A DNA stretch of 57,990 nucleotides from an uncultured Clostridium sp. (GCA_900543885.1 UQTA01000013.1:1-57990), one strand, 5' to 3'; shown: positions 36,425 through 45,828, counted from the first letter of the stretch. Numbers and translations: made by a program. Notes: generated by a model not told the origin, from the letters alone.

Positions 36425-37546
36425 ATGTTTTTTGACTACGACTTTAGAAACTACAATTTTCGTCTGATGGCCTATATGATCGCCTTAAATGTGATCGGTA
36501 TCCTGGTAGTGCGGAGTGCTACCAACAAAGATCCTGATTTTGTTACCAAACAGCTGATGGGCGTTTTAGTAGGTCTTGCGATCGCCATTGTCCTCTCACT
36601 GATCGACTACCACAAGATTTTAAATCTGACTACAGTGATCTATCTTTTATGTGTAGGAAGCCTGATAGCTGTTCTTATGTGGGGACGTTCTGTTAATAAT
36701 GCGAAGCGCTGGATCGAAGTTCCTGTTTTAGGACAGCTCCAGCCCTCTGAATTTGTAAAAATTGGTCTGATTATTACTTTTTCCTGGTATTTTATGAAAA
36801 ATCAGGAAAAAATAAATAATGTAAGCACCGTTGCTGTTGCAGCAGCGCTTTTTGCAGTCCCGGCCATGCTCATTTTCGAGCAGCCAAACCTTTCTACCTG
36901 TCTGGTCACTCTGGTCATTGTACTGGGGATCGTATTTTCGGCAGGTATCAGTTACCGGTGGATCATAGGAGTTTTATCTGTAACCGTTCCCCTGGTAGGA
37001 GCTTGTGTTTACCTGCTCTTACATGGTCTGATCCCTTTTATCAAGGAATATCAGGCCGGACGAATCCTGGCCTGGTTTTACCCGGAAAAATACGGTGAAG
37101 CCAGATACCAGCAGAACAACTCCATCATCGCCATTGGTTCTGGCCAGTTAAAAGGAAAGGGACTGTTTAATACAACCATTGCATCTGTTAAAAATGGTAA
37201 TTTCCTTTCAGAAGAGCAGACAGACTTTATTTTTGCTGTTATCGGCGAAGAGCTGGGATTTATCGGCTGTGTGATTGTCATCGTCCTGTTCCTTCTGGTG
37301 GTTTATGAATGCCTGATGATGGCAGCCCGGGCAAAAGATCTGGCCGGACGGCTGATCTGTACAGGCATGGCCACTTTGATCGCATTCCAGGGATTCGCCA
37401 ACATCGCGGTTGCAACTGGTATTTTCCCGAATACGGGGCTTCCTCTGCCTTTTATCAGCTATGGAAGCAGTTCCCTTATCAGTATTTTTATTGGTATGGG
37501 ATTAGTGCTGAATGCAGGACTTCAGAGAGTACCAAGACATTATTGA
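36425..37546 (+). CDS. rodA: SEDS peptidoglycan polymerase RodA/FtsW family, probable RodA
   Basis: SEDS proteins polymerise lipid II into glycan. The 373-residue protein has about ten transmembrane helices, with the conserved LQPSEFVKIGLI near residue 110 and the C-terminal GLPLPFISYGSSSL. Placement with mreC, mreD and PBP2 argues for RodA, not FtsW. ATG 36425 is used because the upstream in-frame extension overlaps minE and is not membrane-like. Confidence 0.92.
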   Translation: MFFDYDFRNYNFRLMAYMIALNVIGILVVRSATNKDPDFVTKQLMGVLVGLAIAIVLSLIDYHKILNLTTVIYLLCVGSLIAVLMWGRSVNNAKRWIEVPVLGQLQPSEFVKIGLIITFSWYFMKNQEKINNVSTVAVAAALFAVPAMLIFEQPNLSTCLVTLVIVLGIVFSAGISYRWIIGVLSVTVPLVGACVYLLLHGLIPFIKEYQAGRILAWFYPEKYGEARYQQNNSIIAIGSGQLKGKGLFNTTIASVKNGNFLSEEQTDFIFAVIGEELGFIGCVIVIVLFLLVVYECLMMAARAKDLAGRLICTGMATLIAFQGFANIAVATGIFPNTGLPLPFISYGSSSLISIFIGMGLVLNAGLQRVPRHY

Positions 37547-37565
37547 TCCAAGGAGGGTTATAGAT

Positions 37566-37961
37566 ATGACAATAGGACTGATCGCACATGACGCAAAGAA
37601 AAAACTGATGCAGAATTTCTGCATCGCCTATAGAGGCATCTTAAGCAAGCATACATTGTATGCAACCGGAACCACCGGAAGGCTGATTGAAGAAGTTGCC
37701 AACTTAAATATCCACAAATATCTGGCCGGACACTTAGGCGGAACCCAGCAGATGGCTGCTCAGATCGAACACAACCAGATGGATCTTGTTATTTTCCTGC
37801 GTGATCCTCTAACACCAAAGACACATGAACCGGATGTCAATGATGTGGTACGTCTCTGTGACACTTACAACATCCCGTTAGCTACTAACTTGGCAACCGC
37901 AGAACTTCTGATCAAGGCTCTTGACAGAGGTGATATGGAGTGGAGAGAGGTAGTAAGATAA
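37566..37961 (+). CDS. mgsA: Methylglyoxal synthase
   Basis: MgsA converts dihydroxyacetone phosphate to methylglyoxal and phosphate, a bypass of lower glycolysis when phosphate is short. The 131-residue protein has IGLIAHDAKKK at the start, the phosphate-binding TGTTG near residue 37 and the catalytic FLRDPL near residue 79. The ATG follows AAGGAGG. It ends one base inside the next gene (TAATG). Confidence 0.95.
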   Translation: MTIGLIAHDAKKKLMQNFCIAYRGILSKHTLYATGTTGRLIEEVANLNIHKYLAGHLGGTQQMAAQIEHNQMDLVIFLRDPLTPKTHEPDVNDVVRLCDTYNIPLATNLATAELLIKALDRGDMEWREVVR

Positions 37962-38935
37962 TGATAAGACATCGTTTTGCGGCTGTTGCCGCCGGACTTG
38001 TCCTGTCTGTTTCTATGTGTCTTTCCGGCTGTTCCCTTGGCCTGAAAGACGCATATTCCCTGAAGGATCGTATTCCTTCCATTGAGACTTCCTTTGCAGC
38101 AGAAGAAGAATCTGCAAAGGGATTTGCTTCGGATCTGTGTGTTATCTCTGATGAAGGTTCTTTTAACCCGGACGATGTAACCTCACAGGCCGGAGCTCTT
38201 TTTGACCTTACAGACAGAGAAGTTCTTTACAGCAAAGACGCCTTTGAAAAAATGTACCCAGCCAGCATTACCAAAGTAATGACAGCCCTGATCGCTATTA
38301 AATATGGTAACCTGCAGGATCAGGTAACAGTAACAGATGATGCTGTGATCACAGAGACCGGTGCCACCTTATGCGGCATCCAACCTGGAGATACCCTGAC
38401 TTTAGAGCAGCTGCTGTATGGTCTGATGCTCCCATCCGGCAATGATGCAGGTGCTGCTATTGCGATCCATATGGCCGGAAGCATGGATGCTTTTGCCGAT
38501 AAAATGAACGAAGAGGCCAGACGCTTAGGAGCAACGGATACACATTTCGTAAATCCACACGGTCTTCATGATGAAGATCACTATACAACTGCGTATGATT
38601 TGTATCTCATTTTCAACGAAGCTTTGAAATATCCTGAGTTTCGTACAGTGACCGGTTCTACTGCCTATACAGCCAATTATACCAATAAAGCCGGTGAAAG
38701 CGTCTCCAAGACCTGGAGAGGCGGAAACTGGTATTTAACAGGAGAGCATGAAACACCGGAAGGTCTTACCGTATTTTCCGGCAAGACCGGAACTACAAAA
38801 GCTGCCGGATATTGCCTGATCATGGCTGAAAAAGATGATTTTGACAGAGAATTTATCTCTGTTGTATTAAAATCTGACAGTCGTTCCCATTTATATGACA
38901 ATATGACAAATATAATTTCTAAAATTGTCAAATAG
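37961..38935 (+). CDS. D-alanyl-D-alanine carboxypeptidase, lipoprotein form
   Basis: This second class C PBP trims D-Ala from peptidoglycan stems. The 324-residue protein has a lipoprotein signal ending in LSGC near residue 24, then SxxK (SITK, Ser102), SGN near 160 and KTG in SGKTGTTK near 272. It lacks the C-terminal beta domain and amphipathic helix of DacA, so the lipid anchor replaces that membrane tether. ATG 37961 overlaps the mgsA stop; the longer GTG start at 37940 would spoil the signal peptide. Confidence 0.92.
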   Translation: MIRHRFAAVAAGLVLSVSMCLSGCSLGLKDAYSLKDRIPSIETSFAAEEESAKGFASDLCVISDEGSFNPDDVTSQAGALFDLTDREVLYSKDAFEKMYPASITKVMTALIAIKYGNLQDQVTVTDDAVITETGATLCGIQPGDTLTLEQLLYGLMLPSGNDAGAAIAIHMAGSMDAFADKMNEEARRLGATDTHFVNPHGLHDEDHYTTAYDLYLIFNEALKYPEFRTVTGSTAYTANYTNKAGESVSKTWRGGNWYLTGEHETPEGLTVFSGKTGTTKAAGYCLIMAEKDDFDREFISVVLKSDSRSHLYDNMTNIISKIVK

Positions 38936-39024
38936 TGATTGCGTTTTGTATGAATTTATACTATAATCAAGATAATCTCAATTGATTTTTTATACAACAT
39001 ATATAACTCAAGGAGGAGATCGCT

Positions 39025-39444
39025 ATGGTTCAGATTATTGCAGGAAAAAAGGGTAAAGGCAAAACAAAACATCTGTTAGATATGGCTAATGCAGCCATCA
39101 AGGGGGCTAACGGAACAGTCGTATATCTTGATAAGAGTGCTCAGCATATGTATGAGCTGAACAACCGTATCCGTCTCATCAACGTAAATGAATTTCCACT
39201 TGCATCCAGTGAAGGATTCTTAGGATTTATCTGTGGAATCATTTCTCAGGATCACGACCTTGAAACCATGTATCTGGACAGTTTCTTAAAGCTGTCAGCA
39301 TTAGAAGGTGCAGATATTACTGACACCTACAAGACTTTGAAAGAGATCAGTGATAAATATCACGTAACCTTCGTTTTAAGCATCTCTATGGATGCTGATG
39401 AGCTTCCAGAGTGTGCTAAAGGTGATGTAATTATTTCATTGTAA
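39025..39444 (+). CDS. Small P-loop protein of unknown function
   Basis: The 139-residue protein opens with IIAGKKGKGKTKHLLDMAN, a Walker A motif (GKKGKGKT). A beta strand ending in VVYLDKS and another, FVLSISMDAD, follow, giving a small ATPase-like fold without helicase or kinase signatures. The similar gene is sometimes annotated as a PilT-like protein, but no pilus genes are nearby. AAGGAGG precedes the ATG and a strong terminator follows. Its place ahead of an HlyD-like gene, yggS and sepF suggests an envelope or division role, which is inference only. Confidence 0.72.
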   Translation: MVQIIAGKKGKGKTKHLLDMANAAIKGANGTVVYLDKSAQHMYELNNRIRLINVNEFPLASSEGFLGFICGIISQDHDLETMYLDSFLKLSALEGADITDTYKTLKEISDKYHVTFVLSISMDADELPECAKGDVIISL

Positions 39445-39483
39445 TGATACATATTCTGTGATAGAATAGCAGACAGGAGCAAA

Positions 39484-39543
39484 AAGGCTGCCTGCCGCAC
39501 AAGAGTCAAACAGTATGCCTTGTGCGGAGGGTAGCCTTTTTTT
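39484..39543 (+). terminator. Strong intrinsic terminator
   Basis: A long stem pairs AAGGCTGCCTGCCGCACAAG with CTTGTGCGGAGGGTAGCCTT (small bulges), followed by seven T. It ends the transcript of the P-loop gene 40 bp after its stop. The next gene starts at 39575 and its ribosome site lies just past the stem. Confidence 0.88.
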
Positions 39544-39574
39544 GAGAAAGACAAAAAAGGAGAGTCCTGGTTCC

Positions 39575-40975
39575 ATGTCCAAAAAAAAGAACAGGAAAAT
39601 AATCCCTTACAGAAGACCTCACAATATTAACGTAGGAATGATCATCTTCGGGATCATTTTCTTATATATACTTTTTAATATCTTCGCCTATTTAAGAAGA
39701 GACCGCGTACAGTTTTACGAAGTAGTAGAAGGCGGTATCGTAAACAACAAACAGTATACCGGCCTGATCTTGCGGGATGAGCAGGTGCGAAATGCCCAAA
39801 ACAGCGGCTATATCAACTATTACCTGAGAGAAGGAAAACGTGCTTCAGTGGGAACACGTATCTATTCCCTGGATGAAACAGGCCGCCTGGACTCCCTTTT
39901 AAAGGAAAACGGAATAGAAGATGCAGCACTTCCTGAGGAAAACCTGGCTGATATCAAAAAGCAGCTGTCTTCTTATGTCCTTTCCAGATCTGATGAGGAT
40001 TTTAGTTCTATCTATGATGCAAGGTATTCTCTGGAAGCAGCTGTTATGGAATACTCCAGTTTCAGTGCCCTAGACCAGTTAGATAAGATATCTCAGGATT
40101 CCAGCCTTGTATTTGAACAGGTACGTGCTGATATATCCGGCGTAGTTTCCTATGGCATTGATTCTTATGAATCCCTCCAGCCTTCTGATATAGACGCGGA
40201 CAGCTTTAACAGAGCTAATTATACAAAAAACATCCACAAATCCGGTGATCTGATTGAAAGCGGAACGCCGGCCTATAAAGTCGCAGCATCAGAAAACTGG
40301 TCCATCGTTTTTCCGTTATCCAGTGACGATGCTTCCCTGTACGCAGACAAAACTTCTCTTACCATTGATTTCAGGGATTATGATCTGACAGTAGTCGCTG
40401 CCTATTCTACCTTTACCGGCAAAGACGGAGCCACTTATGGAAAGCTGGATATGGATCGGTATATGGCCCAGTTTATCATGGATCGTTTTATTGAATTTGA
40501 AATTGAGCAGCCCCAGTCCAGAGGTTTGAAAATACCGGTCACTGCCGTAACAGACAAAAACTTTTACATGGTTCCAAAATCTTATGCTGCTCAGGGCGGT
40601 GATTCTACAGACATTGGCTTTAATAAAGAAGTCTACAGTGCAGATGGAACATCTGTGGTTTTCGTACCTTTAAATGAAGACTATGAAGATGATGAATTTT
40701 ACTATATTGCAGTAGATGATGAGGGTGATTTTAAAGCAGGAGATTATATCGTTCGACCAGATTCCTCTGACCGGTATCAGATCGGGCGGACATCCTCATT
40801 GCAAGGTGTATACAATATCAATAAAGGGTATACAGTCTTTACCCAGGTGGAAATACTGGATTCCAACAGTGAATATTATACTGTAAAAAATAATGTTACC
40901 TACGGGCTTTCCGTTTATGATCATATTGTGTTAGATGCATCCTCAGTAGGAGAAGGACAGCTTCTTTACCAGTAA
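39575..40975 (+). CDS. HlyD-like membrane-anchored protein
   Basis: The 466-residue protein has a basic N-terminus, one transmembrane helix (about residues 20-39, MIIFGIIFLYILFNIFAYL), then an extracellular part. That part has an HlyD/barrel-sandwich beginning (GIVNNKQYTGLILRDE) and a helical hairpin-like middle. ABC or MFS partners of HlyD exporters are not next to it, so it may act structurally. The start at 39575 follows AAAAGGAGAG; the longer frame from 39515 crosses the terminator. Confidence 0.75.
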   Translation: MSKKKNRKIIPYRRPHNINVGMIIFGIIFLYILFNIFAYLRRDRVQFYEVVEGGIVNNKQYTGLILRDEQVRNAQNSGYINYYLREGKRASVGTRIYSLDETGRLDSLLKENGIEDAALPEENLADIKKQLSSYVLSRSDEDFSSIYDARYSLEAAVMEYSSFSALDQLDKISQDSSLVFEQVRADISGVVSYGIDSYESLQPSDIDADSFNRANYTKNIHKSGDLIESGTPAYKVAASENWSIVFPLSSDDASLYADKTSLTIDFRDYDLTVVAAYSTFTGKDGATYGKLDMDRYMAQFIMDRFIEFEIEQPQSRGLKIPVTAVTDKNFYMVPKSYAAQGGDSTDIGFNKEVYSADGTSVVFVPLNEDYEDDEFYYIAVDDEGDFKAGDYIVRPDSSDRYQIGRTSSLQGVYNINKGYTVFTQVEILDSNSEYYTVKNNVTYGLSVYDHIVLDASSVGEGQLLYQ

Positions 40976-41018
40976 AAGAATGACAGATTACATATTAATT
41001 ATAAGGAGGATATGAGTT

Positions 41019-41717
41019 ATGATAAAAGAACAGATCCGTGAAGTAAGAAAAAATATAGACGAAGCCTGCAGACGTTCAGGACGTGACCCAAAAGAGGTTA
41101 CACTTATTGCAGTAAGCAAGACCAAACCAGTACCTATGCTGGAAGAAGCCTATGAAGCCGGTGCAAGAGATTTTGGTGAAAATAAGGTGCAGGAGATCTT
41201 ACAGAAAAAGCCCGTACTTCCGGAAGATATCCGGTGGCATATGATCGGTCATCTCCAGCGAAACAAAGTACACCAGGTGATCGGCAAAGCAGTTCTTATA
41301 CATTCTGTTGATTCCCTGCGTCTGGCTGAACAGATTGAAGCAGAAGCTGCAAAAAAAGATATAACCGCAGACATTTTACTGGAAGTCAATGTAGCAAGAG
41401 AAGAGAGCAAATATGGCTTTTTCCTGGAGGATACAGAGACTGCGATCCGGGAAATTGCAAAATTCCCCCATGTACGTATTAAGGGCCTGATGACAATTGC
41501 GCCTTTTGTAGAGAATCCAGAGGAAAATCGCGAAGTTTTTAAAAAATTATATGAATTTGCTGTTGACATAGGTAAGAAAAACATTGATAATGTTACTATG
41601 GATGTGCTTTCAATGGGTATGACCGGAGACTATCAGGTTGCCATTGAAGAAGGCGCTACCATGGTAAGAGTCGGAACCGGCATTTTCGGTGCCCGGCTAT
41701 ATGGTGCTGCCCAGTAA
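41019..41717 (+). CDS. yggS: YggS/PROSC family PLP homeostasis protein
   Basis: This family binds pyridoxal phosphate and buffers it without known catalysis. The 232-residue protein has VTLIAVSKTKP with the PLP lysine near residue 36, the HMIGHLQRNKV segment near 80 and the C-terminal SMGMTGDYQVAIEEGATMVRVGTGIFG. AAGGAGG precedes the ATG. yggS (ylmE) next to sepF (ylmF) is a conserved Firmicutes arrangement. Confidence 0.96.
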   Translation: MIKEQIREVRKNIDEACRRSGRDPKEVTLIAVSKTKPVPMLEEAYEAGARDFGENKVQEILQKKPVLPEDIRWHMIGHLQRNKVHQVIGKAVLIHSVDSLRLAEQIEAEAAKKDITADILLEVNVAREESKYGFFLEDTETAIREIAKFPHVRIKGLMTIAPFVENPEENREVFKKLYEFAVDIGKKNIDNVTMDVLSMGMTGDYQVAIEEGATMVRVGTGIFGARLYGAAQ

Positions 41718-41748
41718 GCAGCATGAAAAGAGGATTGGAGAGAGTAAT

Positions 41749-42264
41749 ATGAGTCTGTTAGGTAAGTTAATGGATACCATGCGGTTAAGTTCTGAAGATG
41801 ATGAGGACGATTACTACCTGGATGATGACTTTGAAGATGAAGCTCCCAGAAAAGGGCTTTTCTCAAAGAGAAATAATACAGAACCGGAAGATGAGCCAGA
41901 AGCTCAGGACAAACCAAGATTTTTGGGCCGTTCAAACCCGAAAGTAGTTCCTATGAGAAGAAATATGGAAGTAACTATGATCAAGCCTACTTCCATGGAT
42001 GATTCCAGAGATATCTGTGATTATCTTCTTTCTGGAAAAGCAGTTGTATTAAATATGGAAGGAATCCATATGGAGACTGCTCAGCGGATCATCGATTTTA
42101 CTTCCGGAGCTACCTATTCTATGAATGGAAACCTTCAGAAAATTTCCAACTATATCTTTATTGCTACACCTGATTCTGTAGAGCTGTCCGGTGATTTTCA
42201 GGACATCTTATCAGCAGGTGCCACCTCAGGAATGGACATGTCCAGCCTGAATATCCATTTATAA
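41749..42264 (+). CDS. sepF: Cell division protein SepF
   Basis: SepF anchors FtsZ to the membrane and shapes the septum. The 171-residue protein begins with the amphipathic helix MSLLGKLMDTMRLS, continues with an acidic Asp/Glu linker (residues 16-60), and ends in the SepF core domain (VTMIKPTSMDDSRDICDYLL). The start at 41749 gives the membrane helix at the N-terminus; the frame extends 20 codons upstream into yggS but without a site. AGGATTGGAG lies upstream. Confidence 0.95.
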   Translation: MSLLGKLMDTMRLSSEDDEDDYYLDDDFEDEAPRKGLFSKRNNTEPEDEPEAQDKPRFLGRSNPKVVPMRRNMEVTMIKPTSMDDSRDICDYLLSGKAVVLNMEGIHMETAQRIIDFTSGATYSMNGNLQKISNYIFIATPDSVELSGDFQDILSAGATSGMDMSSLNIHL

Positions 42265-42276
42265 TACAGAAATTTG

Positions 42277-42307
42277 CGGCAGACCCCTATAGAGTCTGCC
42301 GATTTTC
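42277..42307 (+). terminator. Intrinsic terminator after sepF
   Basis: Perfect 8-bp arms CGGCAGAC (42277-42284) and GTCTGCCG (42294-42301) are followed by ATTTTCT. It lies 12 bp after the sepF stop and separates it from aroB. Confidence 0.75.
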
Positions 42308-42373
42308 TATCTAAACTGACTATGTCTGCTTATGCAGGCATATCTTTTAAGAAACAAAACCAAGGAGAACGAT

Positions 42374-43483
42374 ATGTCAAAACGCTTGAATGTTTATAAA
42401 GACCAGAAACCGATCTATGACATTGTAATGGAACCATCCTTTCATAAGCTTGCAGAAGAAGTAAGCAAATTCCATCTGGACGAACGTAAAATATGTATTG
42501 TAACTGATACCAATGTAGCTCCTCTGTATCTGGAAGAAGTAAAAGAGCTTTTAAGCAGATGCTGCAAAAAAATTTCTTATTTTGTCATTCCTGCCGGTGA
42601 AGAACATAAAAACCTTGATACAGTGAAAAAAATTTATGAACACCTTATTTTGGAGCACTTTGACAGAAAAGATATGTTAGCTGCTTTAGGTGGCGGCGTG
42701 ATCGGAGATATGTGCGGTTTTACAGCTGCTACTTATCTGCGTGGCATTGATTTTATCCAGATCCCAACTACCTTGCTTTCCCAGGTGGATTCCAGTATCG
42801 GAGGAAAGACCGGTGTTGATTTTGATGCCTATAAAAATATGGTTGGCGTGTTTCATATGCCAAAACTGGTGTATACAAACCTGAACACCCTTTTAACGCT
42901 TCCTGAAGAACAGTTTTCTTCTGGTATGGGCGAAGTGATTAAACATGGTCTGATTAAAGATGCTTCCTATTACCAGTGGTTAAAAGACAATCAAACGTCT
43001 ATTTTAAAGAGAGATCTGTCTGCCTGCGAAGATATGGTATTTCGCAGCAATGAGATCAAAAAACAGGTGGTTGAAAACGACCCTACAGAACAGGGTGAAC
43101 GGGCACTTTTAAACTTTGGTCATACCTTGGGGCATGCCATTGAAAAGCTTAAAAATTTTACTGCATTCCATGGGCACTGTGTAGGTCTTGGCTGTATTGC
43201 AGCAGCCCGTATCTGCGCTGTACGAGGCCTGCTTACAGATGATCAGGTAAAAGATATCCGGGATACTTTTGAAGAATTCGGACTTCCTGTAACAGTAGAT
43301 GGACTGAAATGGAAAGACGTTTATGCCACCACTAAAAACGATAAAAAAATGGATTCCGGTGTAGTAAAGTTCATCCTTTTAAAATCAATAGGCAATGCCT
43401 ATGTAGATCGTACTGTAACAGAAGAAGAGATGAAAAAAGGATTCAGCCAGGTTGATGGCAGTGTTGAAGGAGAAAGATCATGA
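42374..43483 (+). CDS. aroB: 3-dehydroquinate synthase (AroB family)
   Basis: AroB makes 3-dehydroquinate from DAHP, the second step of the shikimate pathway, using NAD+ and a divalent metal. The 369-residue protein has the nucleotide motif ALGGGVIGDMCGF near residue 99, IPTTLLSQVDSSIGGKTG near 132 and the metal ligands GEVIKHGLI and NFGHTLGHAIE. No other shikimate genes are near. ATG 42374 follows AAGGAGAA; the upstream extension has no support. It overlaps lspA by four bases. Confidence 0.92.
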   Translation: MSKRLNVYKDQKPIYDIVMEPSFHKLAEEVSKFHLDERKICIVTDTNVAPLYLEEVKELLSRCCKKISYFVIPAGEEHKNLDTVKKIYEHLILEHFDRKDMLAALGGGVIGDMCGFTAATYLRGIDFIQIPTTLLSQVDSSIGGKTGVDFDAYKNMVGVFHMPKLVYTNLNTLLTLPEEQFSSGMGEVIKHGLIKDASYYQWLKDNQTSILKRDLSACEDMVFRSNEIKKQVVENDPTEQGERALLNFGHTLGHAIEKLKNFTAFHGHCVGLGCIAAARICAVRGLLTDDQVKDIRDTFEEFGLPVTVDGLKWKDVYATTKNDKKMDSGVVKFILLKSIGNAYVDRTVTEEEMKKGFSQVDGSVEGERS

Positions 43484-44001
43484 CAAAAGAAAAACGTTCT
43501 CTCTTTATGCGCTTTATCCTTGGTTTTGTGATCCTTGTGGGACTTGACCAGTGGACCAAAGGACTGGTGGTTGCTCATTTAAAAGGAAATTCTCCTATAG
43601 AACTGATCCCAGGCGTATTTGAACTTTATTATTCAGAAAACAGAGGGGCTGCCTTTGGAATGCTTCAGGAAAAACAACTGTTCTTTTTTCTGATCGCAGT
43701 AGTTGTATTAGGCGTTGTCCTTTATATGCTCTGGCGTATGCCTGATGGTAAAAAGTACCGTCCTTTAGCAGTATGCCTGATGGGTATTGCCTCTGGTGCC
43801 GTAGGGAATATGATCGACCGTATCTCCCAAAGCTATGTAGTGGATTTTCTGTACTTTAAACTGATCAACTTTCCTATTTTCAACGTGGCTGACTGCTATG
43901 TGACCTGTGCAGCCTTTGGACTGGTCCTTCTTATCATGTTCTACTACAGTGATGAAGACATGGCTGTATTCAATATGAAAAAGAAAGGCGGAAAGCAGTG
44001 A
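43480..44001 (+). CDS. lspA: Lipoprotein signal peptidase LspA
   Basis: LspA cleaves lipoprotein signal peptides before the lipidated cysteine, for example those of the two lipoproteins in this window. The 173-residue protein has four transmembrane helices and the catalytic aspartates in GNMIDR near residue 113 and FNVADC near 134. The start overlaps aroB (ATGA), and rluD-family pseudouridine synthase follows with a four-base overlap, the usual lspA-rluD order. Confidence 0.96.
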   Translation: MTKEKRSLFMRFILGFVILVGLDQWTKGLVVAHLKGNSPIELIPGVFELYYSENRGAAFGMLQEKQLFFFLIAVVVLGVVLYMLWRMPDGKKYRPLAVCLMGIASGAVGNMIDRISQSYVVDFLYFKLINFPIFNVADCYVTCAAFGLVLLIMFYYSDEDMAVFNMKKKGGKQ

Positions 44002-44912
44002 AACAGGAACTTTTTCCGGAAATAGCAGACAGCGGTCTGCGGATCGATAAATATCTTTCTTCTGTTAATGAGCAGTTAAGCCGCTCCTACATTCAGAAGC
44101 TTTTAAAAAGCGGCCTGGTGCTGGTAGATGGCAAACCTGTAAAAGCCAGTTACCAGGTAGATGAAGGAGATGTGATCTCCTTAGATATCCCTGAAGCAGT
44201 AGAACCGGAGATTGAACCAGAGGATATGGACCTGGATATTTTATACGAAGATCAGGATGTTATCCTTGTAAACAAGCCTAAGGGAATGGTGGTTCATCCG
44301 GCTGCAGGGCATTATTCCCATACGCTGGTAAACGGGCTGATGTACCACTGCAAAGACCAGCTTTCCGGGATCAATGGTGTAATGCGTCCAGGCATCGTTC
44401 ACCGCATTGACATGGATACTACCGGTGTTATTATTGCCTGCAAAAATGATATGGCTCATAATTCCATTGCCGCCCAGTTAAAGGAACATTCTATTACCAG
44501 ACGGTACCAAGCGATTGTCCACGGAGTGTTAAAAGACGATACAGGTACCATTGAAGGACCTATAGGGCGTCATCCTACTGATCGAAAGAAGATGAGCATT
44601 AATTATAACAAGGGAAAAAATGCAGTGACCCATTATAAAGTTCTAAAAAGATTCCGTCAGTATACCCACGTGGAATGCAGACTGGAGACCGGCCGTACTC
44701 ACCAGATCCGTGTGCACATGGCCAGTATCGGGCATCCATTATTGGGAGACCTGGTTTATGGACCTGGTAAATGCCCGATTCCCGGATTGCAGGGGCAGAC
44801 TCTTCATGCAGGCATCTTAGGATTCATCCATCCCAGAACAGGAGAGTACATGGAATTTACTGCACCCCTTCCAGAATATTTTACAAAACTTTTGAATACA
44901 TTGCCAGAATAA
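43998..44912 (+). CDS. Pseudouridine synthase, RluA/RluD family
   Basis: RluD-type enzymes convert uridines in 23S rRNA or tRNA to pseudouridine. The 304-residue protein has an N-terminal S4 RNA-binding domain (residues 12-75, IDKYLSSVNEQLSRSYIQ) and the catalytic GIVHRIDMDTTGVI with its aspartate near residue 137. The C-terminal TGRTHQIRVHMASIGHPLLGD is typical. It overlaps lspA by four bases and is followed by a terminator. Confidence 0.95.
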   Translation: MKQELFPEIADSGLRIDKYLSSVNEQLSRSYIQKLLKSGLVLVDGKPVKASYQVDEGDVISLDIPEAVEPEIEPEDMDLDILYEDQDVILVNKPKGMVVHPAAGHYSHTLVNGLMYHCKDQLSGINGVMRPGIVHRIDMDTTGVIIACKNDMAHNSIAAQLKEHSITRRYQAIVHGVLKDDTGTIEGPIGRHPTDRKKMSINYNKGKNAVTHYKVLKRFRQYTHVECRLETGRTHQIRVHMASIGHPLLGDLVYGPGKCPIPGLQGQTLHAGILGFIHPRTGEYMEFTAPLPEYFTKLLNTLPE

Positions 44913-44921
44913 CCTTTTTGT

Positions 44922-44946
44922 CCGACATTTGTCGGACTTTTTTATA
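44922..44946 (+). terminator. Intrinsic terminator
   Basis: Perfect arms GTCCGAC (44922-44928) and GTCGGAC (44933-44939) are followed by a T-run. It ends the aroB-lspA-rluD transcript 9 bp after the stop. Confidence 0.9.
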
Positions 44947-45066
44947 TTTCTATATACTTTTTCAAAATTTTGAGTTATAATATAGTTATAAATAAAGCGA
45001 TTTGATAAAGAGACTTGAAAAACGGACCGAACGACATCAGACGCAGAACGGAAAGGGGTAGGTTTT

Positions 45067-45705
45067 ATGTCAGGAAATCTTATTATTACCATCGGAAGAC
45101 AGAGCGGAAGCGGCGGCAAAAAAATCGGGGAAATGCTTGCACAGAAATTAGGTGTAAAATGTTACGACAAAGAACTTCTTGCACAGTCGGCAAAGCACAG
45201 CGGACTTTGTGAGGAACTATTTGAAAAACACGACGAACGTCCTACCAGCAGTTTTCTTTACTCTCTGGTAATGGATTCCTATTCCATGGGTTACACATCA
45301 ACCGGCTATTCTGATATGCCTATTAACCATAGGATTTTCCTTGCACAGTTTGATACCATAAAGAAACTGGCAGATGAGGCATCATGTGTAATCATTGGAC
45401 GCTGCGCAGACTATGCACTGGAAGATTATCCAAATGTAGTCAGTGTATTTATTACTGGTGATGAAGAAGACAAGATCAAACGAGTCAGCGAGCTTTACGG
45501 AGTAGACGAAACAAAGGCCAAGGACCTGATGGTCAAAACGGATAAAAGAAGATCCAGCTACTATAATTATTACTCCAATAAAAAATGGGGTGATCCAAAG
45601 AGCTATGATATGTGTATCAACAGCAGTGCTGTAGGTCCGGAAGGCGCTGTAGATATCATTATGGATCTGGCAAAGAGAAAACAGGAATGGGCAAAGCAGA
45701 AATAA
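45067..45705 (+). CDS. Cytidylate kinase-like family protein
   Basis: The 212-residue protein belongs to the cytidylate-kinase-like group (PF13189 type). It has the P-loop-like IIITIGRQSGSGGKKIGEML, a glycine-rich segment near residue 9, and CVIIGRCADYAL near 107. It is not the canonical Cmk, which has GPAGAGKS and is longer in lid structure. The substrate is unknown. GGAAAGGGG precedes the ATG. A TATAAT at 44978-44983 may be its -10 box. Confidence 0.85.
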   Translation: MSGNLIITIGRQSGSGGKKIGEMLAQKLGVKCYDKELLAQSAKHSGLCEELFEKHDERPTSSFLYSLVMDSYSMGYTSTGYSDMPINHRIFLAQFDTIKKLADEASCVIIGRCADYALEDYPNVVSVFITGDEEDKIKRVSELYGVDETKAKDLMVKTDKRRSSYYNYYSNKKWGDPKSYDMCINSSAVGPEGAVDIIMDLAKRKQEWAKQK

Positions 45706-45736
45706 ACCTTATACCAAATGATTATAAGCTGTAAAA

Positions 45737-45780
45737 AATCCCGCTGCATCTGGGCAAATGTCCAGGCAGCGGGATTTTTT
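45737..45780. terminator. Bidirectional terminator between cmk-like gene and glmS
   Basis: The stem AAATCCCGCTGC / GCAGCGGGATTT (with bulges) is followed by T on the plus strand and, read on the minus strand, also by a T-run. It can end the plus-strand gene at 45705 and the minus-strand glmS message. Confidence 0.85.
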
Positions 45781-45808
45781 ATGTTTATACAGTAAGCACT
45801 ATTTATTT

Positions 45809-45826
45809 GCAAGGCTGAACTGTAAC
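45809..45826. repeat. Solo terminus of the MITE-like family
   Basis: GCAAGGCTGAACTGTAAC matches the right terminus of copy 1 exactly, but no partner terminus or internal part is seen nearby. It lies two bases past the glmS stop codon, on the opposite side of glmS from copy 3. Confidence 0.75.
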
Positions 45827-45828
45827 AT

